Position numbers and translations under genes: made by a program
Assembly (NCBI GenBank): GCA_963677445.2
Contig: CAXXGF010000054.1
Span: 203,152 to 267,151, forward strand
Length of the DNA: 64,000 nucleotides
Reading direction: 5' to 3'
Source: G963677445 sp963677445
GTDB taxonomy: Bacteria > Bacteroidota > Ignavibacteria > Ignavibacteriales > Melioribacteraceae
Notes under the pieces: generated by a model
Database searches by the model: none
What the model was told of the DNA's origin: nothing
What the model saw: the letters and a program-made list of their open reading frames with translations, nothing else
In this document: piece by piece, positions 55,330 through 63,660 of the stretch
How positions within the stretch are numbered: position 1 is the stretch's first letter
Layout: each line of letters opens with the position of its first letter

Positions 55330-56025
55330 ATGTTGCCAGATACAGTGCAAACACTGATTGCGCCCGGCGCGCCGGTTGGCACGCAGCTACACGCCATTTT
55401 GCGTGACCTCATCCTCCACAACGAGTTGCCGCCAGGCTCCAGACTATCCGAATCGGAACTTGCAGCCCGTTTCGCCGTCAGCCGCCAGCCGGTGCGCGAA
55501 GCCTTCATCAAGCTTTCCGAAGAGGGTCTGCTTGAGGTTCGCCCCCAGCGCGGCAGTTTCGTGCGTCGCATATCGCAGGCAGCCGTGATGGATGCCCGTT
55601 TCGTGCGCGAGGCGATCGAGGCGGATATCGTCAAGCTTCTGGCAACCCAGCCCGATGCCGGACTTGTGAATGAGCTGCGGCAGCAGCTTGTGGAACAGCG
55701 CGAGGCCGCCCGCACCGATGCAAGCCGCTTCATCAAGCTTGACGAGCTGTTTCACAAGACCCTGGCCGATGCCGCCGGCAAAGCGCGGGCCTGGGCGCTG
55801 ATCGAGGGGCTTAAGGTGCAGATGGACCGTGTTCGATATCTGAGCCTGCTGCGCTTTCCCATGGTCAAGCTCGCCGCCCAGCATGAAGCCATCGTCAACG
55901 CCATCGCCGATGGTGATCAGCAGGCTGCGGAAGCAGCCGTGCGCGGGCACCTGCGCGAAATCCTGAGCGATCTACCGGCGATATTCGACGAAAAACCCGA
56001 ATTCTTTGAGGAGCCGGGCCGATAG
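55330..56025 (+). CDS. GntR-family (FadR-type) regulator of the hexuronate locus
   Basis: 231 residues. N-terminal winged helix (LRDLILHNELPPGSRLSESELAARFAVSRQPVREAFIKL) and C-terminal FCD ligand domain (EAIEADIVK, ELFHKTLADAAG, QHEAIVNAIADGDQQAAEAAVRGHL). AGGAG site. Divergent from uxuA and upstream of the TRAP genes, so it probably controls both in response to a hexuronate intermediate, as UxuR/ExuR do. Confidence 0.9.
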   Translation: MLPDTVQTLIAPGAPVGTQLHAILRDLILHNELPPGSRLSESELAARFAVSRQPVREAFIKLSEEGLLEVRPQRGSFVRRISQAAVMDARFVREAIEADIVKLLATQPDAGLVNELRQQLVEQREAARTDASRFIKLDELFHKTLADAAGKARAWALIEGLKVQMDRVRYLSLLRFPMVKLAAQHEAIVNAIADGDQQAAEAAVRGHLREILSDLPAIFDEKPEFFEEPGR

Positions 56026-56080
56026 CGCCCGAACATAACCCCAGGGGCCGTGCCCCTTAACATCTCCAAGGGAGGACGAC

Positions 56081-57064
56081 ATGAAATATATTTCCACGCT
56101 GAAAGGCATCGCGCTTGCCAGCCTTGCAACAGGCCTGATGGCAGGTTCGGCGCTTGCCGCCGATTACACGCTGAGCGTCAACACTGCGCTCGCCACCAAT
56201 GACCCGCTTTACAAGGGGCTCGAAGCCTTCAGCGAGAATGTCGCCAAGGCTTCCGACGGCGCGCTGGAAGTGCGGCTGTTTCCGAACTCGCAGCTCGGCC
56301 CGGATGAGGACGTGCTGGAACAGGCCCGCGCCGGCGCGCCGGTCGGCGTTGTCGTTGATGGCGGCCGCCTTGCCGTCTTCGTCGATGAGTTCGGCGTTCT
56401 CGGCGCGCCCTATCTTGCCAATGGCTATGACGGCATCCGCAAGGTCGTAATCTCCGACATGTTTGATGAATGGGCGCAGACGCTGCATAATGATGCCGGC
56501 CTCGACGTTCTGAGCTTCAACTGGTGGCAGGGCGAGCGCCACCTTCTGACCAAGAAGAAAATCAATGGCCCGGACGACCTGGCCGGCGTGCGTATGCGCA
56601 CCCCCGGCGCGCCAGTCTGGACCGGCACGATCGAGGCAATGGGCGCGACGCCAACCCCGATGCCCTGGGGAGAGGTCTATTCGGCGATCTCCTCCAACGT
56701 CATCGATGGCGCGGAAGCCCAGTTGCCCGCCGTTGTCGGCGCCAAGCTTGACGAGGTCATCACCAACATCACGCTGACCGGACATATCAACCTGATCACC
56801 GGACTGATCACGTCCGCCGCGTGGGTCGATTCGCTCCCGGAAAACCTGCAGACGATCCTGCACGAAGAAGCGCTGAAGGCAGGCGATATCGCTTCCTATG
56901 GCACCCGCGACGCGCTGGCGAGCCTGGAGCAGCAGTTGAAGGACAATGGCGTGGTGGTCGAGGAAATCGACGTCACCCCGTTCAAGGAAAGAACCGCCGT
57001 CGTTTACGACGACCTTGGCTACGGCGAACTGCGCGACAAGCTTCAGGCAATCGCCGCGCAGTAA
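56081..57064 (+). CDS. TRAP transporter substrate-binding protein (DctP), probable hexuronate
   Basis: 327 residues with a Sec signal (ending ALA-ADYT) and a strong GGGAGG site. DctP fold: FSENVAKASDGALEVRLFPNSQLGPDEDVLEQ, GVRMRTPGAPVWTGTIEAMGATPTPMPWGEVYSAISSNVIDG. The conserved Arg in the VRMRTPG strand binds a carboxylate. It belongs to the uxuA/GntR locus, so glucuronate, galacturonate or a related sugar acid is the likely cargo. Confidence 0.93.
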   Translation: MKYISTLKGIALASLATGLMAGSALAADYTLSVNTALATNDPLYKGLEAFSENVAKASDGALEVRLFPNSQLGPDEDVLEQARAGAPVGVVVDGGRLAVFVDEFGVLGAPYLANGYDGIRKVVISDMFDEWAQTLHNDAGLDVLSFNWWQGERHLLTKKKINGPDDLAGVRMRTPGAPVWTGTIEAMGATPTPMPWGEVYSAISSNVIDGAEAQLPAVVGAKLDEVITNITLTGHINLITGLITSAAWVDSLPENLQTILHEEALKAGDIASYGTRDALASLEQQLKDNGVVVEEIDVTPFKERTAVVYDDLGYGELRDKLQAIAAQ

Positions 57065-57238
57065 CACGGGCGGACCCGAAGAAGCGAAAGCCGGGCCGCG
57101 CCCTCATCTTCTCCACGCGGCCCGGCGGCTTCCAATATGGGCGTTACGGATGCCCGGAAGACCGGCTTCCTGATGGAAGTCCAAGGCACAATCATGCCGG
57201 GGACAAAGGCTCCTCGCGCCACATTGGGAGGGGCTATC

Positions 57239-57763
57239 ATGCCCGGTTTCCTCGCAAAGATCGAATATGCCGCAGGCGCGATCTTGCTTGCGGTCATTAC
57301 CTTTCTTGTCTTCATTGCCGCGACCATGCGCTTTTGCGGCCATCCGCTGATCTGGTCCGTGGACCTGGCGCAACTGCTGTTCATCTGGCTCTGTTTCATC
57401 GGGGCAACGCGCGCGATGCGCGAAAGGGGCCATCTCGGCGTCGACTTCCTGGTCCGCCCTTTCCCGCACCGCTATCGCCTCGTGCTGGAAACCGCACTTG
57501 CCGCCCTGTTCCTCGTTTTCCTGATGGTTCTGGCCTATGAGGGCTACAAGCTGACCATGCTCAACAAGGAGCGCCAGTTCGGCGATTCCGGCCTGTCCTA
57601 TGCCTGGGTGACGATCGCCGTGCCCGCCGGCAGCGTGATGCTGTCAATCTCGATCCTCGGCAATCTCTTTCAGGCCTGGTGCAATGTAAAAAGCGGGACG
57701 CTGGTGTTTACCCGCACCGCGCCGCAGGAAGAACCTGTGGTCTCCACTGGCGCGACGGAGTAG
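57239..57763 (+). CDS. TRAP transporter small membrane subunit (DctQ)
   Basis: 174 residues from ATG 57239, which has GGGAGG 7 nt upstream; an ATG at 57137 is less supported. Four helices and the DctQ pattern (FIWLCFIGATRAMRERGHLGVDFLV). Works with DctM in the inner membrane. Confidence 0.92.
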   Translation: MPGFLAKIEYAAGAILLAVITFLVFIAATMRFCGHPLIWSVDLAQLLFIWLCFIGATRAMRERGHLGVDFLVRPFPHRYRLVLETALAALFLVFLMVLAYEGYKLTMLNKERQFGDSGLSYAWVTIAVPAGSVMLSISILGNLFQAWCNVKSGTLVFTRTAPQEEPVVSTGATE

Positions 57764-57767
57764 AATA

Positions 57768-59048
57768 ATGGCATTGATCGGTATCGTCTTCTTTGTCCTG
57801 ATGCTGCTTGGCGCGCCGATTGCCTTTGCCATCGGCATTTCGGGTTTCACCTTCTTCCTCACATCCGACATCATGCCGGTTTCGATCGGCGTTCAGAAGA
57901 TCGCCACTGTATCACAGAGCTTCCCGCTTCTTGCCGTGCCGTTCTTTGTTCTCGCCGGCCATCTGATGAATGAAAGCGGCATCACCGACCGGCTGTTCGC
58001 CTTTTCCAAGGTCGCCGTTGGCTGGATGGCCGGCGGCCTTGCGCAGGTCTCCATCATTTTATCAACGCTGATGGGCGGCGTTTCCGGTTCCGCTGTCGCC
58101 GATGCCGCAATGGAAGCGCGCATACTCGGCCCGCAGATGATCTCCAACGGCTATTCCAAGGGCTTCACCTCAGCCGTGATCGCCATGTCCTCGCTGATCA
58201 CCGCAACCATTCCGCCCTCGATCGGCCTGATCCTCTACGGCTATGTCGGACAGGTGTCGATCGGTCGCCTGTTCATGGCCGGCATCGTCCCCGGCGTGTT
58301 GATGATGGCGTTTCTGATGGTCGCCGCCTGGCTGGTTGCCCGCAAGCGCAATTACGTGATGGCCGACATGAAGAAGCCCACGGCAAGAGAGCTTGGCCGC
58401 ACCGCCTGGGACGCCAAATGGGCGCTGCTGTTTCCCGTGCTTCTGATCGGCTCGATCCGCGGCGGCCTGTTCACACCTTCGGAAGTGGGCGCCTTCGCGG
58501 TCGTCTACGCCATTCTCGTCGGCGTCTTCGCCCACCGGGTGATGAGCTTCGCCACGATCAAGAGCGCCTTCGGCCAGGCCCTTTCGGATATCGGCCTGAT
58601 CATGCTGATCATCCTGATGTCGGGCATGATCGGCTTTGCCATCATCTTCCTTCAGGTGCCGCAGAGCGTTGCCGGATTCATGCTGGAAAGCCTCGCCAAC
58701 CCGATCCTGATCGTCACGGTCATCCTGGTCGGCCTGTTTATCGCCGGCCTGTTCTTCGAAAGCACGATCCTGGTGCTGCTGTTGACGCCGATCCTCGTTC
58801 CGGTCGTGATCAAGGCAGGCGTTGACCCGGTGCATTTCGGCATCCTGATGATGACCATCGTCACCTTCGGCAGCATGACCCCGCCCGTGGGCGTGGCAAT
58901 GTTTACGGTGTGCAGCCTGCTCGATACAAAGATTGAGGACTATGTGAAGGAATCATGGCCCTTCATCGCCGCCATCATCGCCCTTCTGGCGCTGCTCCTG
59001 TTCGTACCGGGCATCGTGCTGTTCCTACCAAACCTGATGTATGGATAG
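57768..59048 (+). CDS. TRAP transporter large membrane subunit (DctM)
   Basis: 426 residues, 12 or so helices. Typical DctM pieces: LAVPFFVLAGHLMNESGITDRLFAFSKVAVGWMAGGLAQVSI, GGVSGSAVADAAM, SSLITATIPPSIGLILYGYVG, VHFGILMMTIVTFGSMTPPVGVAMF. It starts 4 nt after the dctQ stop. Sodium-coupled uptake with DctPQ. Confidence 0.95.
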   Translation: MALIGIVFFVLMLLGAPIAFAIGISGFTFFLTSDIMPVSIGVQKIATVSQSFPLLAVPFFVLAGHLMNESGITDRLFAFSKVAVGWMAGGLAQVSIILSTLMGGVSGSAVADAAMEARILGPQMISNGYSKGFTSAVIAMSSLITATIPPSIGLILYGYVGQVSIGRLFMAGIVPGVLMMAFLMVAAWLVARKRNYVMADMKKPTARELGRTAWDAKWALLFPVLLIGSIRGGLFTPSEVGAFAVVYAILVGVFAHRVMSFATIKSAFGQALSDIGLIMLIILMSGMIGFAIIFLQVPQSVAGFMLESLANPILIVTVILVGLFIAGLFFESTILVLLLTPILVPVVIKAGVDPVHFGILMMTIVTFGSMTPPVGVAMFTVCSLLDTKIEDYVKESWPFIAAIIALLALLLFVPGIVLFLPNLMYG

Positions 59049-59256
59049 TGCTTTTCCGCCGCCTCGGTCCGACAGGAACTGTTTTACCGCCGGGACAGAA
59101 AGCTAATGCTTACAAAGAGGCCGCGCGGAACAACTTGCGGATAGTAGAACCGGACAACCCTAACGGTTTATTCCGGTTCATGCATGCATCCGCCTGAACG
59201 CAGACAAACCTGCCCTTCCGGAAGCGCGAGGCATAGCAGCGGAACGGAGGCGTAGC

Positions 59257-60570
59257 GTGTCGAGCCGAGCGAAAGAACTGGGGCCCTTTGGCCACTGGTT
59301 TAGGGGGTTTTCACTGCGGGCCTGGCTGATTGTCGGGTTCCTGGTGGCGCTACTGCCGATCGCAACCCTGTCAGCCTTCTGGTATACGGACTATCGCGAC
59401 CAGCTTCGGGCGCCGTTCCGTGATGTTCTCTACACCCAGCACAAGGTACTGTTGTCGCTGGAGCGCATTCAGGGCGATCTCTGGGACATCGCTGCAGATG
59501 TGAACGATTTTTCCGCAACGGGCGATGAAGACTATCGCAACCTGTTCGAGGCGGCAGAGCGCGATATCGCGATCAACCTGCGCAATCTGGAAATCGCGAC
59601 GAAGGAACAACCAAGTTTCGAGCCCGTTCTGGAAGGCGTGCGCCAGCAATGGGCGCTTCTGCTCGATGCCGTGGCGCATATCGAACCGGATACCAGCAGG
59701 CCCGTCAACCAGTCGCTCATGCGTTTTGAAAGCGTCATTGCCGAAACCGGAAAACGCGTTGAAAGCGTTGCCGAAAGCACGCGGCTTCTGAGCGAGGAGA
59801 GCCACACGAAGGCACTGGCGACGATGGAACGTCTCGACCGGTTCGCCGCCATCGCCGGGGTTCTTGCTCTGGCATTTGCCGCCATTGGCATATTCATCAT
59901 CGATCAGGCGCTGATCCGTAGCACCGACAAGCTGGTGGAAGGCGCGATGCAGATTGCCGGCGGCGCGCGCGACCAGGAGATCAAGGTAACGGTTCCGCCT
60001 GAACTCGCCTCGGTGGCGCAAGCGTTCAACACCATGCTCGGCCAGATCACCCGTCAGGAAAACGCGCTGGCAGCCGCCGCGCGCGCCGATGGGCTGACCG
60101 GACTGCATAATCGCCGCGAATTTGATATGGCCCTCGACGCGGCAATTGCGGATTCGCAGGAGAGTGGCAAGCCCTTCTCCCTGCTGATGATCGATGTCGA
60201 CCATTTCAAGCCGTTCAACGACACCTACGGGCATCTGGCGGGCGATGATGCGCTACGCCAGGTGGCAGATACGATTGCCGCCACCGCGCGTGAAAACGAC
60301 CGCGCCTACCGCTATGGCGGCGAGGAATTCGCGATGATCCTGCCGGGCCTGCGCACCTATGAGGCGGCGGCGATTGCCGAGCGGCTCTGTGAAACGATTG
60401 CGGCGCAGACGCTTATCCTCCCCGACGGCCAGAAGAAGACCGTGACGGTCAGCATCGGCGTTTCCGTTTTCAACCCGCAGGCGGCCCTGCCCAACATCAT
60501 AGAACTGGCCGACCGCGCGCTCTATGCGGCCAAGCAGCAAGGCCGCAATCAGGTGAAGATCACCGGGTAA
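59257..60570 (+). CDS. membrane diguanylate cyclase (HAMP-GGDEF)
   Basis: 437 residues from GTG 59257 (GGAGG upstream). Two membrane helices (about 20-42 and 195-218) frame a periplasmic sensor domain of the helical type; a HAMP-like stretch (TDKLVEGAMQIAGGARDQEIKV) follows, then GGDEF with YGGEEFAMIL (about 353-361) and MIDVDHFKPFNDTYGHLAGD. The GGEEF signature is intact, so it should make cyclic di-GMP. No EAL domain. It converges with the TRAP gene at 60607. Confidence 0.93.
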   Translation: MSSRAKELGPFGHWFRGFSLRAWLIVGFLVALLPIATLSAFWYTDYRDQLRAPFRDVLYTQHKVLLSLERIQGDLWDIAADVNDFSATGDEDYRNLFEAAERDIAINLRNLEIATKEQPSFEPVLEGVRQQWALLLDAVAHIEPDTSRPVNQSLMRFESVIAETGKRVESVAESTRLLSEESHTKALATMERLDRFAAIAGVLALAFAAIGIFIIDQALIRSTDKLVEGAMQIAGGARDQEIKVTVPPELASVAQAFNTMLGQITRQENALAAAARADGLTGLHNRREFDMALDAAIADSQESGKPFSLLMIDVDHFKPFNDTYGHLAGDDALRQVADTIAATARENDRAYRYGGEEFAMILPGLRTYEAAAIAERLCETIAAQTLILPDGQKKTVTVSIGVSVFNPQAALPNIIELADRALYAAKQQGRNQVKITG

Positions 60571-60606
60571 ACCTGTGTCGGCAGCGCGTGCCCCGGCTCC
60601 AGGCCG

Positions 60607-61605
60607 TCAGCCCTGCCGCACCGCCTCGATCACCTCCATGCCGCCGACGACGGGCGCGAAATCGGACCAGACGCCGCTTGCGCCTGCCTGCCAGGCCTCC
60701 AGAGCCTCTGGTTGAAGGAACGACGCGCCGTTTTCTTCTGCAAGGGCGACGGATCTTGCTTCGTCCTCGATGATGAGGCGATTGAAGTAATCCGCCGCAT
60801 CGGCAGAGATTGCGCCTAGAACAGACTGGGTCTCGGGATCGAGACTGTTCCAGAAACCGGCCGAGAAATAGAGCACGCCGGAGGCGCGGATATGGCCTGT
60901 GAGTGTCATGTAGGGCACAACCTCGTAGAGCCTGAAACCGGCATAGGCCGATTTCGTCAGATCCATGGCATCGGCCACGCCGGAAGCGAGCGCATTATAG
61001 GTCTCGGTGATCGGAATGCCGACCGGCGTCGCCCCATAGGCGCTCCACAGCCGCGTGTGCAATGGCGTATTGATGACGCGGATGGTCTTGCCTTCCATCT
61101 GTTGCGGGCGCGTGAGCGGCTCCTTGGCAAGCAGATTTCGGGCGCCGTAATCGATAAAGCCGCCAACGATGAACTGTTGCCCTGCAAGCTTTTGCGAAAG
61201 CTCCGCCCCGACCGGCCCGGTCACCACGTCGTTAAGATGCGCGGCATCGCGAAACAGGAAGGGTAGATCGAGAAGCTGCAGCGCGGGCACCCAGGCAGAC
61301 AGCGCCGAGGATGTGGAAAGGCTCGCCTGCACCGATCCAAGGCGGATATTTTCCGCCACCTGCTTTTCACCGCCCAGAGCACCATTAGTGACGATACGGA
61401 ACCGGAACCGGCCCGGAAGCGCGGCGTCGGCCTGTTCGGCGAAATAGCGCCAGACCATGGTTTCCGGCTTATCCTCGCCCAGGAGCGAGGCGACGATAAC
61501 GTCGCGCGCGGCTGCGCTGGCCGTTCTGACATAGGCGGGCGCCGACAGGAAGGCGGCTGCGGCAGCCCCGGTTTTCAGCAGGGTGCGACGGTTGAGACGG
61601 CTCAT
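60607..61605 (-). CDS. TRAP transporter substrate-binding protein (DctP) of the TPP-regulated locus
   Basis: 332 residues. N-terminal twin-arginine signal (NRRTLLKTGAAAAAFL), so it is exported folded by Tat. DctP fold: VASLLGEDKPETMVWRYFAEQ, GALGGEKQVAENIRLGSVQASL, LDLPFLFRDAAHLNDV, MEGKTIRVINTPLH with the usual carboxylate-binding Arg, then PITETYNALASGVADAMD. It follows the fused QM gene by 14 nt and is last in a riboswitch-controlled operon. The conserved Arg argues for an anionic ligand. Confidence 0.9.
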   Translation of the reverse strand: MSRLNRRTLLKTGAAAAAFLSAPAYVRTASAAARDVIVASLLGEDKPETMVWRYFAEQADAALPGRFRFRIVTNGALGGEKQVAENIRLGSVQASLSTSSALSAWVPALQLLDLPFLFRDAAHLNDVVTGPVGAELSQKLAGQQFIVGGFIDYGARNLLAKEPLTRPQQMEGKTIRVINTPLHTRLWSAYGATPVGIPITETYNALASGVADAMDLTKSAYAGFRLYEVVPYMTLTGHIRASGVLYFSAGFWNSLDPETQSVLGAISADAADYFNRLIIEDEARSVALAEENGASFLQPEALEAWQAGASGVWSDFAPVVGGMEVIEAVRQG

Positions 61606-61619
61606 GGAATACGTTCCTT

Positions 61620-63488
61620 TCAGAAAATGACGGCAAGAAGGCTGAGCGCAGCAAGAGCAGCCAGGAGCGCCAGCAGAAACGGGCGCATCGCTCGAAACAG
61701 GCTGGCGGCGGAAAGGCCGGTGACGCCGGAGACCACGAACACCAGCATGCCGACCGGCGGCGTCAGCCCGCCGATCATCAGATTGACGACGAGGATGACC
61801 CCGAAGCGGATCGGATCGAGCCCGGCGGCAATTGCGACCGGCAGCAGGATGGGCCCGAAAAGCAGAATGGCCGCGCCGATATCCAGCACCAAACCTGCCG
61901 CCAATAAAATGAGATTGGCGACGAGAAGAACGGCAATGGCGCTGCCGCCAAGCATGGCGGATGCCTCAGTCACCAGACCGGCGATATCATCGACCGCCAG
62001 AAGAAAGGCGACGGGCGCGGCAGTGGCAATCAGGAAGCCGATGGCCGCTGCCTCACCCGCCGACTGCCGGAAGGCAGCCAGAAAATCACCGGCAGGCCGT
62101 TTCGCAAACACTGTCAGCACAAGCGTGTAGAGCGCCGCAAGCGCCGAAGCCTCCGTGGTGGTGACGATGCCAAAGCGAATGCCGAACACCACGATCAGGC
62201 CGAGACCAAAGGCCGGAAGGGCGGCGATGCCCGTTTTCCTGCGTTCGGCGGCAGACGCGGGGCGCGCTGCGTCGGAAGGGGCCGAGACAAGCCTGATGGC
62301 GACGGCGAGAAAGGCTGCCATCAAGAGGCCCGCGAACAACCCGCCAACCAGCAGCGCACCCACGGAAAGATTGGTCGCCGTTGCCAGAATGAGAAAGGCG
62401 ATCGAAGGCGGAATGATATTGTCGAGCACGGAGGAGGACACGACAATTGCCCCGGCGCGCGCCGGCGGATAGCCGTGTCGCACCAGTTCGGGATGAAAGG
62501 TGGAGGCGGCGAAGGCGGCATTGGCGACGGAGGACCCCGATGCGCCGGAAAACAGAACGCCCGTTAGCAGGGTGGTCTGCGCCAGCCCGCCACGCAGATG
62601 GCCGACAAGCGAGGCGGCAAACCGGACCAGCCTTGCAGCCGCACCCGACAGGTTTAAAAACGCGCCGGTCAGCAGAAAGAACGGAATTGCCAGCAACAGG
62701 AATTTCGACATGCCGGCGACGCTGTTGGCAATGATTGCCTGCTCCGTCTGAAATGCGCCGAAACCGATCGCGATATAAGATGCGGCCAGAAAGACATGGG
62801 CAAGCGGCGCGCCGACGACGAGGCCGATAGCGCCGGCAAGCGCAAGCGGCAGGCTCGCCGGCAGACCGGTCGCGACCGTAAACCGGCCAATCGCCCAGTA
62901 GAGCGCGCCCCCCAGCATGATTGCCAGGAGAGCAGACCGGAACCGCCCCTCTGCAAGGCGATGCAGGACCAGCAGCACAAGAAGGCCAGCGCCGCCGAAA
63001 ACAGGAAAGGCAAACCGCACCCATTCCGGCAGGCCAAGCGCCGGCGACATGCCGCCAACCATCCGCGTCGCGCCGATACCGCCGAGGACCAAAACCAGAC
63101 CCGCAACCACGCTGAAGCCGTCGGCCAGCACGGCAGCCATCTGCCCGCCCGCTACCGAAAGGCGGCCCGCCACGAAATCAAGCCGCATCGACAGTGGACC
63201 GGTAAATGTCAGCGGCAGGCCGGCGGAGATAAAAGCGATGTTCAGCCAGATGCCGAAATCTTCCATACCGACAATGCCGGTGTGAAACACATAGCGTAGC
63301 ACCACGCCGACAAGGACTCCGGCAAGCATCGCCATCAGGATAAATGCGGCAAGGAAGCCGAGCGTGGCTTCCAGCCTTGCCGCAAGCCATCCCGCCGCTT
63401 GACCGGTGCGCCTGGCGGTCACGTCCGGCTTGCAGCGCTGTTCATCAAACTGAGCATGACTATTCGATCTCCAGGACGTTTCAATCAC
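61620..63488 (-). CDS. fused TRAP transporter DctQM protein, downstream of a TPP riboswitch
   Basis: 622 residues if the GTG at 63488 is used. DctQ-like part (about 30-190) with LEATLGFLAAFILMAMLAGVLVGVVLRYVF, then DctM part (about 200-622) with LLAIPFFLLTGAFLNLSGAAARLVRFAASLVGHLRGGLAQTTLL, SGASGSSVANAAF, SSSVLDNIIPPSIAFLILATATNLSVG and GGLTPPVGMLVF. Fusions of Q and M are known in the family. The start is unsure: no ribosome site precedes 63488, and a GTG at 63422 overlaps the stop of a possible leader peptide. It is the first gene after the riboswitch. Confidence 0.93.
   Translation of the reverse strand: MIETSWRSNSHAQFDEQRCKPDVTARRTGQAAGWLAARLEATLGFLAAFILMAMLAGVLVGVVLRYVFHTGIVGMEDFGIWLNIAFISAGLPLTFTGPLSMRLDFVAGRLSVAGGQMAAVLADGFSVVAGLVLVLGGIGATRMVGGMSPALGLPEWVRFAFPVFGGAGLLVLLVLHRLAEGRFRSALLAIMLGGALYWAIGRFTVATGLPASLPLALAGAIGLVVGAPLAHVFLAASYIAIGFGAFQTEQAIIANSVAGMSKFLLLAIPFFLLTGAFLNLSGAAARLVRFAASLVGHLRGGLAQTTLLTGVLFSGASGSSVANAAFAASTFHPELVRHGYPPARAGAIVVSSSVLDNIIPPSIAFLILATATNLSVGALLVGGLFAGLLMAAFLAVAIRLVSAPSDAARPASAAERRKTGIAALPAFGLGLIVVFGIRFGIVTTTEASALAALYTLVLTVFAKRPAGDFLAAFRQSAGEAAAIGFLIATAAPVAFLLAVDDIAGLVTEASAMLGGSAIAVLLVANLILLAAGLVLDIGAAILLFGPILLPVAIAAGLDPIRFGVILVVNLMIGGLTPPVGMLVFVVSGVTGLSAASLFRAMRPFLLALLAALAALSLLAVIF
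63419..63457 (-). CDS. possible 12-residue leader peptide upstream of the TRAP genes
   Basis: ATG at 63457 with TGGAG 9-10 nt upstream reads MLSLMNSAASRT and stops at a TGA that overlaps a GTG start (63422) of the TRAP frame (GTGA). This could couple translation to the riboswitch state. Very short and unproven. Confidence 0.3.
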   Translation of the reverse strand: MLSLMNSAASRT

Positions 63489-63544
63489 GGAGATCCAAGT
63501 AAAGCGGAGAGGAGAAAGACAATGGCGAAGCGCGCCAATATTTC

Positions 63545-63625
63545 CGTTCCTACGCCGGCACGACCCGGATCAGGTTCAAGGGTCCGGCTCACCGCCATCT
63601 CAGCATCGCAGGATGCACCCCTCGG
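63545..63625 (-). promoter_or_regulatory. TPP riboswitch (thi-box)
   Basis: Minus-strand order: GAGGGGTGC, then GATGCTGAGAT, then GGACCCTTGAACCTGATCC, then GGTCGTGCCGGCGTAGGAA. This matches the THI element consensus (GGGGTGC...CTGAGA...ACCCTTTGAACCTGAT...GCGTAGGGA) in order and spacing. It lies about 57 nt before the GTG at 63488. High TPP should switch the TRAP operon off. The short stem GGCG-CGCTT-CGCC just downstream might be part of the expression platform. Confidence 0.95.
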
Positions 63626-63660
63626 ATTGGTTGCTTTCTGGCGCGGTTCTCCGCCGCTGT

